Shown here in pieces: positions 1-5,723 of a DNA stretch of 6,654 nucleotides. The notes under the pieces were generated by a model. That model worked only from the letters and a program-made list of their open reading frames with translations. It searched no databases and was not told the origin of the DNA. The stretch's first letter is position 1, and every line of letters begins with the position of its first letter. Position numbers and translations under genes: made by a program. Source of the stretch: Paramuribaculum sp. (lineage in GTDB: Bacteria; Bacteroidota; Bacteroidia; Bacteroidales; Muribaculaceae). The stretch covers positions 1 through 6,654 of the forward strand of contig JAIDQW010000527.1 in assembly GCA_029062075.1 (NCBI GenBank), in the 5' to 3' direction.

Positions 1-287
1 GCTACGGTACCGTCCATTATAGATATCTTTTGCACCTTTACCGGCTGCTTAATTTTGAGTGTCAGCAACATAGCTACGCTATCGGTTCTTTGTGCATAAG
101 TAAAATCGTACTCAAGATTCTTTGTAATCGCTTTAGTATTTTCAAGGGCGGGAATCTTTTTGCTGAATATAAAGAAGACACATTCGTTGCCGGCATTGCG
201 TTGTACATACCACTTGCTTATTCCTGAAGCATAACCCTGGCAGCATATAATTACAGTCAGTAGTAATAAATTGAGCAGATGTTTCAT
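1..287 (-). CDS. Secreted protein of unknown function, 5' portion only (runs off left edge)
   Basis: Reading leftward from the ATG at 287, the frame stays open for 95 codons to the window edge, so the gene is cut off there. The product begins MKHLLNLLLLTVIICCQG, a basic start followed by a hydrophobic core, then a likely signal peptidase I site after Ala20 (GYA/SG). Cys15 and Cys16 are preceded by Ile and Cys, so no proper lipobox is formed. The mature part begins ISKWYVQRNAGNECVFFIF and has alternating hydrophobic and polar residues, which suggests beta strands. I do not recognise the family. The gene lies 80 bp downstream of the TRL-like gene on the same strand with a hairpin between them, and no TAnnTTTG promoter is visible in that gap, so it may depend on readthrough. 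The open frame, the signal peptide and the absence of a credible competing gene support it as real. Confidence 0.7.
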   Translation of the reverse strand, partial: MKHLLNLLLLTVIICCQGYASGISKWYVQRNAGNECVFFIFSKKIPALENTKAITKNLEYDFTYAQRTDSVAMLLTLKIKQPVKVQKISIMDGTV

Positions 288-303
288 TTCGGTAAAATAT
301 TAA

Positions 304-344
304 AATAGTGCCGACTGATCTTAATTATTGGAGCCGGCACTATT
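304..344 (-). terminator. Terminator-like 13-bp hairpin after the TRL-like gene
   Basis: Arms at 304-316 and 332-344 pair over 13 bp with a 15-nt loop. As minus-strand RNA all pairs hold, one as a G-U wobble; as plus-strand RNA the same position is an A-C mismatch, so the structure favours minus-strand transcripts. It starts 23 nt past the stop codon of the TRL-like gene and is followed by a U-rich but interrupted tail (TTAATATTTTA). It ends only about 16 nt before the ATG of the next minus-strand gene, so it could also act as an intercistronic attenuator or an mRNA-stabilising hairpin. Confidence 0.65.
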
Positions 345-367
345 AAATAATTTGTCAGTTGTAGTGA

Positions 368-685
368 TTATTCACCGTAAACAAGCACTTCGTACTTAGC
401 AAAAAGACCGAGAATGCTGGTCTTTTTAGCATCAACATGGCTTATTTTTTTGATACCTGCTGAGTGAGCGGCTGTCTGGATAGAAGCATCACCGATAGCT
501 ACCAGTCCAAGTACACCGATACTGTTGGATGTACCAACTTTGGTACCCAGCTGATTTGAGGTAACCATCTGACCTTCTGTAACACCAGTGTAAAGCACAC
601 CGGGACCTGCCTGAGTTGTGATTGTTGAGCAACTTGTGAGAGCCATTGCTGCAACTGCAGCTACTGTAAAGAAAACTTTACGCAT
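368..685 (-). CDS. TRL-like family lipoprotein
   Basis: Encodes a 105-residue protein. The start at 685 is chosen because it opens directly on a lipoprotein signal peptide: MRKVFF, a hydrophobic Ala/Val stretch, then the lipobox LTSC with the lipidated Cys at residue 19. An in-frame ATG at 820 would add 45 residues that fall inside a strong RNA hairpin and its T-tract, and would bury the signal peptide. The mature part matches the TRL-like family pattern: GPGVLYTGV (about 27-35), GLVAIGDASI (60-69), and the C-terminal TSILGLFAKYEVLVYGE. The family's biochemical role is unknown. No acidic residues follow the lipid Cys, so the Bacteroidota surface-export signal is not evident and a periplasm-facing lipoprotein is the simplest inference. 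No promoter consensus lies in the 50 nt before the ATG; the nearest one is upstream of the structured RNA at 1057. Confidence 0.85.
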   Translation of the reverse strand: MRKVFFTVAAVAAMALTSCSTITTQAGPGVLYTGVTEGQMVTSNQLGTKVGTSNSIGVLGLVAIGDASIQTAAHSAGIKKISHVDAKKTSILGLFAKYEVLVYGE

Positions 686-712
686 AATGAATTGATTTAT
701 TCTGCCTCCTCG

Positions 713-727
713 GCTCCCGGTGGAAGC
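713..727 (-). other. Short hairpin in the leader of the TRL-like gene
   Basis: As minus-strand RNA, GCUUCC (727-722) pairs with GGGAGC (718-713) around a 3-nt loop, giving six pairs including one G-U. It is followed by the purine-rich GAGGAGG, which ends about 19 nt before the ATG at 685, too far for a normal ribosome binding site. It may be a leader element or a chance structure. Confidence 0.3.
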
Positions 728-737
728 TGTTATAAAT

Positions 738-835
738 AAAAAAAGCGTGAGAGCCGTACCATTGCTCGTTCCGCTTTCTGAGGCCTTCGCATTGCCCATC
801 TCAGTAGAACGAGCAAACATGCAGAAGCCTCACGC
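738..835 (-). terminator. Nested long hairpin with T7 tail (3' end of the structured RNA)
   Basis: On the minus strand GCGTGAG (835-829) pairs with CTCACGC (751-745). Inside it TTGCTCGTTC (816-807) pairs with GAACGAGCAA (771-762) over a perfect 10 bp, and CTGAG at 804-800 pairs with CTCAG at 782-778. Internal loops separate the three stems. Seven Ts at 744-738 follow the basal stem directly, as in an intrinsic terminator. The plus strand has no T-tract after the equivalent arm, so the polarity is minus. The elaborate apical part is much more than a terminator needs, which suggests a functional RNA domain whose closing stem also terminates transcription. Confidence 0.7.
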
Positions 836-1051
836 AGAATATGTATAATATACACCAATACAGGACACTATTGTGCCGGTTATCGGTGAATCAGACATAT
901 CCACAGGCATCTACCTTTTGCTGCATCCTTGACTGAGATTGAAAGTTGCGAAGTTTCAGAAAGCCAAGAAAGAGCGTCAAGTAAACGCTTTCAAAAAATG
1001 TCAGCAGACCCTCCCGCTTTGCCCTTGACCGGGCTTCCGCGTTGCGGTCTG
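738..1051 (-). ncRNA. Candidate structured non-coding RNA or long leader upstream of the TRL-like gene
   Basis: About 314 nt lie between a good Bacteroidota promoter and a hairpin/T7 terminator, with no plausible coding sequence. Four hairpins can be drawn on the minus strand. (1) A 7-bp stem 1052-1046/1010-1004 enclosing GCCC/GGGC (1034-1031/1024-1021) lies right at the predicted 5' end. (2) An 8-bp stem GAAAGCGT/ACGC..TTTC at 992-968 has a 2-nt bulge. (3) CACCGATA/TATTGGTG (888-881/860-853) has an inner GGCAC/GTGTC stem. (4) The nested terminal hairpin lies at 835-745. The signatures of RNase P RNA, tmRNA and SRP RNA were looked for and not seen. Bacteroidales-1/6S-like RNA remains an untested possibility. 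It may be a stand-alone RNA or a regulated 5' leader of the lipoprotein gene. The hairpins are observed; the function is inferred. Confidence 0.5.
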
Positions 1052-1056
1052 CGCGA

Positions 1057-1087
1057 CAAAGTTAACTAAATATTTTAATGTGAACAA
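1057..1087 (-). promoter_or_regulatory. Bacteroidota-type promoter reading leftward
   Basis: On the minus strand TTG (1087-1085) is followed after 20 nt by TAACTTTG (1064-1057). This matches the Bacteroidota primary-sigma consensus of a TTTG-like -33 box and a TAnnTTTG -7 box at 19-21 nt spacing. The predicted transcription start is around 1050-1052, exactly where the first strong hairpin begins. It is the only TAnnTTTG match I found on this strand between 686 and 1087, so it probably serves the structured RNA and perhaps the TRL-like gene. Confidence 0.7.
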
Positions 1088-1237
1088 TAACGTATGCTTA
1101 ATTGCACATTTTTATTCATAGTAAAGGTAAGGTGCTTATGAGAAGTGTTGGGGAGAAATATCTCGCCGGGGAAGGATGGTATCGCCAGCAGGAAGCGGTT
1201 TATAAATAATCTTGGCGGATTCTTGGGGGCTGAGAGA
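1088..1237. other. Region between the two divergent promoters; possible 23-codon ORF
   Basis: No RNA or promoter consensus was found here. The only coding candidate is a plus-strand reading frame from ATG 1138 to TAA 1209, encoding MRSVGEKYLAGEGWYRQQEA plus VYK. An AAGG lies a few bases before the ATG. The frame upstream closes at a TAA at 1099-1101, so it is not the tail of a longer frame in this window. It could be a tiny peptide gene, a decayed gene remnant or chance. Confidence 0.2.
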
Positions 1238-1267
1238 TTGATAATTATAAAAAATGTGCTAACTTTG
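1238..1267 (+). promoter_or_regulatory. Bacteroidota-type promoter of the psd-pssA operon
   Basis: TTG at 1238-1240, 19 nt, then TAACTTTG at 1260-1267, a full match to the TAnnTTTG -7 box with canonical spacing. The expected start of transcription is near 1273, giving a leader of about 20-25 nt before the psd ATG at 1296. The next two plus-strand genes have no comparable promoter before them, so this one probably drives all three. Confidence 0.75.
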
Positions 1268-1282
1268 CGAATTATTTAGCAC
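1256..1282. repeat. 7-bp inverted repeat flanking the psd -7 box and start site (possible operator)
   Basis: GTGCTAA (1256-1262) and TTAGCAC (1276-1282) are perfect inverted copies, 13 nt apart, with centres 20 bp apart, about two helical turns. The left arm overlaps the first bases of the -7 box and the right arm lies just beyond the expected transcription start. This layout suits a dimeric repressor; as RNA it would not form intact, because transcription starts inside it. No regulator gene in the window suggests a partner. Confidence 0.4.
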
Positions 1283-1295
1283 TTCAAGGCGCGCG

Positions 1296-1970
1296 ATGAA
1301 GGTGAAAATTCATAGAGAAGGTACTAATATATTGATTATCTTGCTTTTAATGCTTGCGGTAATCAATGCTTCGGCGTGGATGTTTATCCGCCCCGTAGCT
1401 GTTCCTATCGTGTTTTCTTCTATTTCGGGTGTTCTTTATCTGCTTGTTCTCAATTTCTTCCGCTCTCCGCGCCGTCATTTCCCCGGTGACGGCAAGGATA
1501 TAGTTGTGTCCTCGGTTGACGGCACAGTCGTTGCGCTTGAGGAGGTGTATGAGAGCGAGTGCCTGCACCGCAATGTGATACAGCTTTCGGTGTTTATGAG
1601 CGTTTTCAATGTTCATGCCAACTGGTTTCCTGTAAACGGTGAGGTGCTTATGGTGCGCCACCACAACGGCAGATTCATGTCGGCATACTTGCCCAAGGCG
1701 AGCACCGAAAATGAGCGTTCCACCATTTTGCTGCGCGCAGAAAACGGTCAGGAGATTCTTGTGCGTCAGATAGCCGGGGCTGTGGCGCGCAGAATAGTCA
1801 CATACGCCGAGCCGGGCGAGAAGTGCAGCATCGAGGAGCATCTGGGCTTTATAAAATTCGGCTCGCGAGTGGATATATTCCTTCCTCTCGGCACAGAGAT
1901 ATTTGTCAATATCGGCGACAAGACCACCGGTGGAATCACTGAGGTGGCTCGCCTAAGATCCAATAACTGA
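1296..1970 (+). CDS. psd: Phosphatidylserine decarboxylase proenzyme (short, pyruvoyl-dependent)
   Basis: Psd decarboxylates phosphatidylserine to phosphatidylethanolamine at the inner membrane. The 224-residue product is the short form common in Bacteroidota. Two hydrophobic segments (about 12-31 and 34-53) are followed by a basic FFRSPRR turn (54-60). Catalytic features visible are SVDG with Asp75, NVHANW with His107, and HLGFIKFGSRVDIFLP with the Gly189-Ser190 self-cleavage site. Cleavage there would leave a roughly 189-residue beta chain and a 35-residue alpha chain whose Ser190 becomes the pyruvoyl group. Asp, His and Ser match the family's processing triad. The ATG lies 28 nt beyond the -7 box, and pssA starts 7 nt after the stop, so the two enzymes of consecutive steps are co-transcribed. 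Family and function are secure; whether it could act on another phospholipid headgroup cannot be told from sequence. Confidence 0.95.
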   Translation: MKVKIHREGTNILIILLLMLAVINASAWMFIRPVAVPIVFSSISGVLYLLVLNFFRSPRRHFPGDGKDIVVSSVDGTVVALEEVYESECLHRNVIQLSVFMSVFNVHANWFPVNGEVLMVRHHNGRFMSAYLPKASTENERSTILLRAENGQEILVRQIAGAVARRIVTYAEPGEKCSIEEHLGFIKFGSRVDIFLPLGTEIFVNIGDKTTGGITEVARLRSNN

Positions 1971-1977
1971 AATAAGC

Positions 1978-2676
1978 ATGTTTGGTAAGATTCGCGCCAA
2001 TATCCCCAATTCAATCACTTGTCTAAATCTTCTGAGCGGTGCCATTGCCTGCATCTGCACCTTCCACCTTCATGAGCCATTCGGCTCTCTGCAGGGCTAT
2101 CAGTGGGCATTCATATTTATCGGCGCTGCCGCTGTGTTTGATTTTCTTGACGGGGCAATGGCTCGTCTGCTCCACGCCTATTCCGATTTAGGCAAGGAGC
2201 TTGACTCACTTTCCGACCTGATAAGCTTCGGACTTGCACCGACACTGCTCATGTTCAACACAATCAACGCATTTGATCCGGAGAGTATATTTGCTTTCGC
2301 GGCACTCTTCATTGTGCTTTTTGCCGGACTGCGTCTCGCCAAATTCAATATCGATGACCGCCAGACCACCTCTTTCATAGGTCTCCCCGTGCCGGCAAAC
2401 GCTATTTTCTGGATTGGCACCGTGGCGTGGATTCATTCCTACACCTACCCCGGCTCAATTGCTCTGGCTATTCTCATTCTGGTGCTTGCGAGCCTTATGG
2501 TTATGCCTATGCCGATGTTTTCCCTAAAATTCTCGAGCTTTGACTGGCGCACCAACTCCCGCCGGTATATTCTGCTTGCCGGTGCCGTGATATTTGTTAT
2601 TCTTGAAGGACTCTCAGGGCTTGCGTGGACAATATTCCTGTACATCGCAATGTCAGCGGTCAGCCCCCGCCGGTGA
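1978..2676 (+). CDS. pssA: CDP-diacylglycerol--serine O-phosphatidyltransferase
   Basis: PssA condenses CDP-diacylglycerol with L-serine to give phosphatidylserine and CMP, supplying the substrate of the psd product. The 232-residue protein is an integral membrane enzyme of the CDP-alcohol phosphotransferase family (type II PS synthase). The full signature D-G-x2-A-R-x8-G-x3-D-x3-D is present as Asp58, Gly59, Ala62, Arg63, Gly72, Asp76 and Asp80; the aspartates bind the metal and the CDP moiety, and Asp80 is the expected catalytic base. Several hydrophobic helices follow (about 45-57, 82-120, 130-175, 195-226), interrupted at NIDDRQTTSFIGLPVPANA, a segment typical of bacterial PssA. The start is 7 nt after psd with no promoter between, indicating one transcript. 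Confidence 0.95.
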   Translation: MFGKIRANIPNSITCLNLLSGAIACICTFHLHEPFGSLQGYQWAFIFIGAAAVFDFLDGAMARLLHAYSDLGKELDSLSDLISFGLAPTLLMFNTINAFDPESIFAFAALFIVLFAGLRLAKFNIDDRQTTSFIGLPVPANAIFWIGTVAWIHSYTYPGSIALAILILVLASLMVMPMPMFSLKFSSFDWRTNSRRYILLAGAVIFVILEGLSGLAWTIFLYIAMSAVSPRR

Positions 2677-2728
2677 ACCGTCACAGCCTCCAAGGTGTTA
2701 ATCTGAATACACACTATAACTATTTGAC

Positions 2729-3049
2729 ATGCCTTTTTTTACAATACTCCTCATCCTTTTCCTCATAATCATTCTGCGCCCCATTCTCAAGGTAGTGCTT
2801 TTGATGCGCCGCTATAAGAAAGCGGTGAACAACGCATACTCAGAGGCGTACAAGCAGTATAGCCGCAGGGAAGAGCAGCCTCAGCAGCCTGTTCATAAAA
2901 AGGTGTTTACCAAAGATATGGGTGAATATGTTGCGTTTGAGGAAATTTCAGTTGAAACCACCACCGAGCTACATTCAGATGACAAAGGCAATGTGACCTA
3001 TACCACCGAGGAGCAGATTACCGATGCGGAGTGGGTTGAGATACAATAA
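2729..3049 (+). CDS. DUF4834 family membrane-anchored protein
   Basis: Encodes 106 residues. A single hydrophobic N-terminal helix (about 3-26) is followed by a basic stretch (RRYKK, 27-31), which by the positive-inside rule puts the C-terminal part in the cytoplasm. Then comes a Tyr/Gln/Glu-rich linker (to about 56) and a short acidic domain containing GEYVAFEEI (65-73) and a Thr-rich stretch ending ITDAEWVEIQ. The pattern fits the Bacteroidota-restricted DUF4834 family, which has no known function; the assignment is from recall of the family's appearance, not a search. It follows pssA by 52 nt with no recognisable promoter, so it is probably in the phospholipid operon and may act at the membrane with it. 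It does not look like a signal-peptide protein because the helix runs into a charged cytoplasmic-type tail. Confidence 0.75.
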   Translation: MPFFTILLILFLIIILRPILKVVLLMRRYKKAVNNAYSEAYKQYSRREEQPQQPVHKKVFTKDMGEYVAFEEISVETTTELHSDDKGNVTYTTEEQITDAEWVEIQ

Positions 3050-3069
3050 CCGGATGGTATTCCTTGCTG

Positions 3070-4266
3070 CTACGCCTTAAGGATTCTCAGAGTTTCCATG
3101 CACATTCGCCCGTTGTGATAGGGGCATTTCCAGAAACCAGCCTTATCCTCTCTTGAATTGGTCGTTCCGTCCGGCATCCGGCTCCAGAACCATTCCCCAT
3201 TGGCATTATCCACAAGATTTTCGCGGATATAATTCCATGTTTTGCGGGCTCCTTCGAGCGAGCCAGCCACTCCATGATAGCGATCCAGGTATGCCTGTCC
3301 CACAACAGCCTCAGCCTGTACCCACCAGTGCTTTTCGTTGTCGTAGGTGCCGTTTGCGTGCCGCTCATAAACCATCGAGCCATCGCAGCAGAGACCTTCA
3401 AGCGCAGCATCGGCTATCCTGCGGGTAGCTTTCAGCGTGGCTTCATACAGCTGCTTATCGCCTATCACCTCCGCCGCTTCAAGTAGGAGCCATGAAGCTT
3501 CGATATCGTGACCATAAGACTTTTCGGCATCCATCCTGTTCCAGTCATCATCATAGAAAAGTCCCAGATGACCATCCGCCTTATCCATTATCTTATTCAG
3601 AATAATCTCAAGAGCATAGCGGGTGGCTTCCAGACTCTCTTCTGTTCGCCACACCCTGAGCAGAGCCGTGTAAGCTTCGAGAATATGCAGATGAGTGTTC
3701 ATAGTCTTGCTGAAATTCTCATCCTTCTCGCTCAGACGCATGTCCTCGATAGGCTCCCAGGTGCGTGTGGCTGCCTCGCGGTAGCCACCTTTGACTCTGT
3801 CTCTGCTGTGCTCCTCGATAGCCCTGAAAAGCGACACCGCAGCGTCAAGAGCCCCCTTATCACCGGTGGCCCGGTAATACTCAGCGAGCCCGTAAACAGT
3901 AAAGGCTATGGCATAGAACTGCTTCTTGTCATCAGACACGCTCCCGTCCGCTTTAAGCGCCCAATAAACCCCACCATTCTCTTTGTCAATAAAATGATTG
4001 AGAATATAATCTTTTGCACGGGTGGCGGCTTCAAGACAATCCTTTCTCCCTGTTGCGAGATACGCAGCCGAGAAAGTCCATAGGATGCGCGCGTTCATTA
4101 TCGCGCCCTTGTCGGTTCCCGGAACAAGAGTGTCAGTGCTGTCTCTCCTGCCGAAAAAACCGCCATCCTCGTCGTCGCGCATTTTTTCGAGCCAGTAAGG
4201 GAGAATATTATTATTGAGATTATCTTCAAGTTCTGCTGCAAAAGCAGCTTTAGACTCGGTATCCAT
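3070..4266 (-). CDS. Cellobiose 2-epimerase (mannobiose to mannosylglucose)
   Basis: A 398-residue (alpha/alpha)6-barrel enzyme of the AGE/cellobiose 2-epimerase family. It interconverts the reducing-end glucose and mannose of beta-1,4-disaccharides in the cytoplasm; here the likely substrate is beta-1,4-mannobiose. Family active-site positions are present: Arg60 in MNARILW, His192 in NTHLH, His253 in YGHDIEASW, His313-Trp-Trp in KHWWVQAE, and His384/Arg387 in CPYHNGR. His253 and His384 correspond to the acid/base pair of characterised epimerases. I chose the ATG at 4266 over an in-frame TTG one codon earlier. The ATG gives a TGATG junction, a one-base overlap with the stop of the symporter gene, so translation is probably coupled. 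It is the last gene of the mannobiose operon. N-acylglucosamine 2-epimerase is the usual mis-annotation, and the neighbours argue against it. Confidence 0.92.
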   Translation of the reverse strand: MDTESKAAFAAELEDNLNNNILPYWLEKMRDDEDGGFFGRRDSTDTLVPGTDKGAIMNARILWTFSAAYLATGRKDCLEAATRAKDYILNHFIDKENGGVYWALKADGSVSDDKKQFYAIAFTVYGLAEYYRATGDKGALDAAVSLFRAIEEHSRDRVKGGYREAATRTWEPIEDMRLSEKDENFSKTMNTHLHILEAYTALLRVWRTEESLEATRYALEIILNKIMDKADGHLGLFYDDDWNRMDAEKSYGHDIEASWLLLEAAEVIGDKQLYEATLKATRRIADAALEGLCCDGSMVYERHANGTYDNEKHWWVQAEAVVGQAYLDRYHGVAGSLEGARKTWNYIRENLVDNANGEWFWSRMPDGTTNSREDKAGFWKCPYHNGRMCMETLRILKA

Positions 4267-5714
4267 CAACTGTTTGTATTAGCGAAATCGGTCATTTCAT
4301 CCTGCGCGGCTTCAGCCGAAGCGCTAAGTCTCTGCTCCTTGAGCCGCGCAACTATATCATTCACCCTGTCTGTTGTGAGCGGATAGAATGACACTACGAT
4401 AATTGCGAGGAGCGACACCCCTGCGGGAATGAATGTCATGAGCATCCACAGGCAATTAAGAGCCTCCGAGCTCTGAGCAACGGTGCCAGCTGTTTCCGTT
4501 GAGCCGGTGATGTAGCCGCAGGCATCAAGCAGCCACAGAACCGCTGCCCCGCCGATAGCTCCGCCAAACTTCTGAGCCATAGATGATGAGGAGAAAATAA
4601 GACCGGTGGAAGCGGTGTGATTCTCCAGCTCGGAATAGTCACTCACATCGGCATACATAGACCAGACCAGAGGGCTCATGATACCGGTGAGAATAGATAT
4701 ACAAATCTGTAAGAGAAGCATCCACCAGTAGCCTGCAGGTGATACCGGAACGAAGAAGAATGCTATGCTGAAACCTATCAGGGCGGCATTAACCATAATA
4801 AAGGTGGTTTTTTTGCCGAGCGTCTTGGCAATCGGCACCGTGAGAGCGACTCCAAACATATTAGCCACCTCGCCGATGCTGAGGAACAATCCTGAATAAA
4901 ACAGCAGTGCAATGGAGAATATGAAAATGTGCGCCTCACCGCCAATCACATCCGCGAAGAAGTATGCCACAGTAGCCCCGCGTACCGTGCAGAAGAGATT
5001 GTAAGAAAGAGCCGCACCGATGAGAATCCACCAGGGACGGTTTTTAAGGAGAGATTTGAAATCGCTGCCAATGCTCACCTTAGACACAGTCTTTATCCTC
5101 TCTCTGGTGAGTTTGAAACAACAGAGAAACAGCACGAAGCAAGCCGCGGCGATAACCACCATGGCGCACTGCCAGCTTGTCTGCACAGAGAATCCCCAGT
5201 GATGCTCAAACAGCGAGCATAGCGGCTCCCATGCCGCAAGTGCGATGAATGAACCGGCGTAGGCGAAAAACATACGGAAGGATGAGAAAACAGTCTTTTC
5301 GTGAGGATTGTCGCTCACTACTCCGAGCATAGCTCCGTAAGGCACATTAATACCGGTATAGACAGTCATCATCAGCACGTATGTTACATACGCCCAGATC
5401 AACTTGCCGGCATAAGCCCAGTCCGGAGTGGTGAACAGGAGTATTCCGCAGATGGAGAATGGCGCCGCAACCCAGAGCAGATAAGGGCGATACTTACCCC
5501 AGCGAGTTTTCGTTCTGTCAGCTACAATTCCCATCATCGGGTCGGAAATACCGTCCCAGATTCTTGTTACGAGCACAAGCGTTGCCGCATCGGCAAGCGA
5601 TAGCCCGAAAATGTTGGAGTAGAAAAACGGGAGATAGTAGCTGAACACTTTCCAGAACATCGACGAAGCCATATCGCCGAAGCCGTATCCTATCTTCTCT
5701 TTAAGTGGTGCCAT
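4266..5714 (-). CDS. GPH-family sugar/cation symporter (probable mannobiose importer)
   Basis: A 482-residue inner-membrane transporter of the glycoside-pentoside-hexuronide family (MelB-like, MFS fold, about 12 helices). Landmarks include the N-terminal KIGYGFGDMASSMFWK and WDGISDPMMGIVADRTKTRW (53-72), where Asp54 and Asp58 line up with the cation-site aspartates of MelB. The MYADVSDYSE motif (353-362) and QKFGGAIGGA with Lys382, the counterpart of the conserved MelB lysine, are also present. The C-terminal tail from about 450 is polar and cytoplasmic. It lies between the GH130 phosphorylase and the epimerase, in the same order as the characterised B. fragilis mannan cluster, so the likely cargo is beta-1,4-mannobiose or a short mannooligosaccharide. 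Substrate and coupling ion are inferred. The gap to the upstream phosphorylase gene is 33 nt; the stop overlaps the epimerase ATG by one base. Confidence 0.9.
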   Translation of the reverse strand: MAPLKEKIGYGFGDMASSMFWKVFSYYLPFFYSNIFGLSLADAATLVLVTRIWDGISDPMMGIVADRTKTRWGKYRPYLLWVAAPFSICGILLFTTPDWAYAGKLIWAYVTYVLMMTVYTGINVPYGAMLGVVSDNPHEKTVFSSFRMFFAYAGSFIALAAWEPLCSLFEHHWGFSVQTSWQCAMVVIAAACFVLFLCCFKLTRERIKTVSKVSIGSDFKSLLKNRPWWILIGAALSYNLFCTVRGATVAYFFADVIGGEAHIFIFSIALLFYSGLFLSIGEVANMFGVALTVPIAKTLGKKTTFIMVNAALIGFSIAFFFVPVSPAGYWWMLLLQICISILTGIMSPLVWSMYADVSDYSELENHTASTGLIFSSSSMAQKFGGAIGGAAVLWLLDACGYITGSTETAGTVAQSSEALNCLWMLMTFIPAGVSLLAIIVVSFYPLTTDRVNDIVARLKEQRLSASAEAAQDEMTDFANTNS

Positions 5715-5723
5715 TAGATTTAA

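Noticed and set aside
30..227. 65-codon plus-strand frame at the left edge
   Set aside because: It is antisense to the signal-peptide-bearing minus-strand gene, which has the more convincing protein start; no promoter consensus was found for it.
686..820. N-terminal extension of the TRL-like protein from an ATG at 820
   Set aside because: The extension lies within the nested hairpin and T7 tract, has no signal-peptide character, and would place the lipoprotein signal 45 residues inside the protein.
745..835. Could the 91-nt hairpin be the SRP RNA (4.5S) or a tRNA?
   Set aside because: The conserved SRP domain IV loop pattern (GGAA tetraloop flanked by CAGG and AGCA-type loops) is missing, and there is no T-loop GTTCGA or CCA for a tRNA.
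839..853. AT-rich near-palindrome around 839-853 as a second promoter
   Set aside because: It lacks the TTTG half of the Bacteroidota -7 box and has no -33 element at suitable spacing.
738..1051. RNase P RNA or tmRNA
   Set aside because: No GAGGAAAGTCCGGGC or ACAGAAA blocks of RNase P RNA, and no tRNA-like ends or tag frame of tmRNA.
1347..1841. 164-codon minus-strand frame inside psd
   Set aside because: It is antisense to a gene with clear catalytic motifs and is explained by codon bias of psd.
3508..4083. 191-codon plus-strand frame opposite the epimerase
   Set aside because: It is a shadow of the epimerase coding strand; its translation shows no domain and no promoter precedes it.
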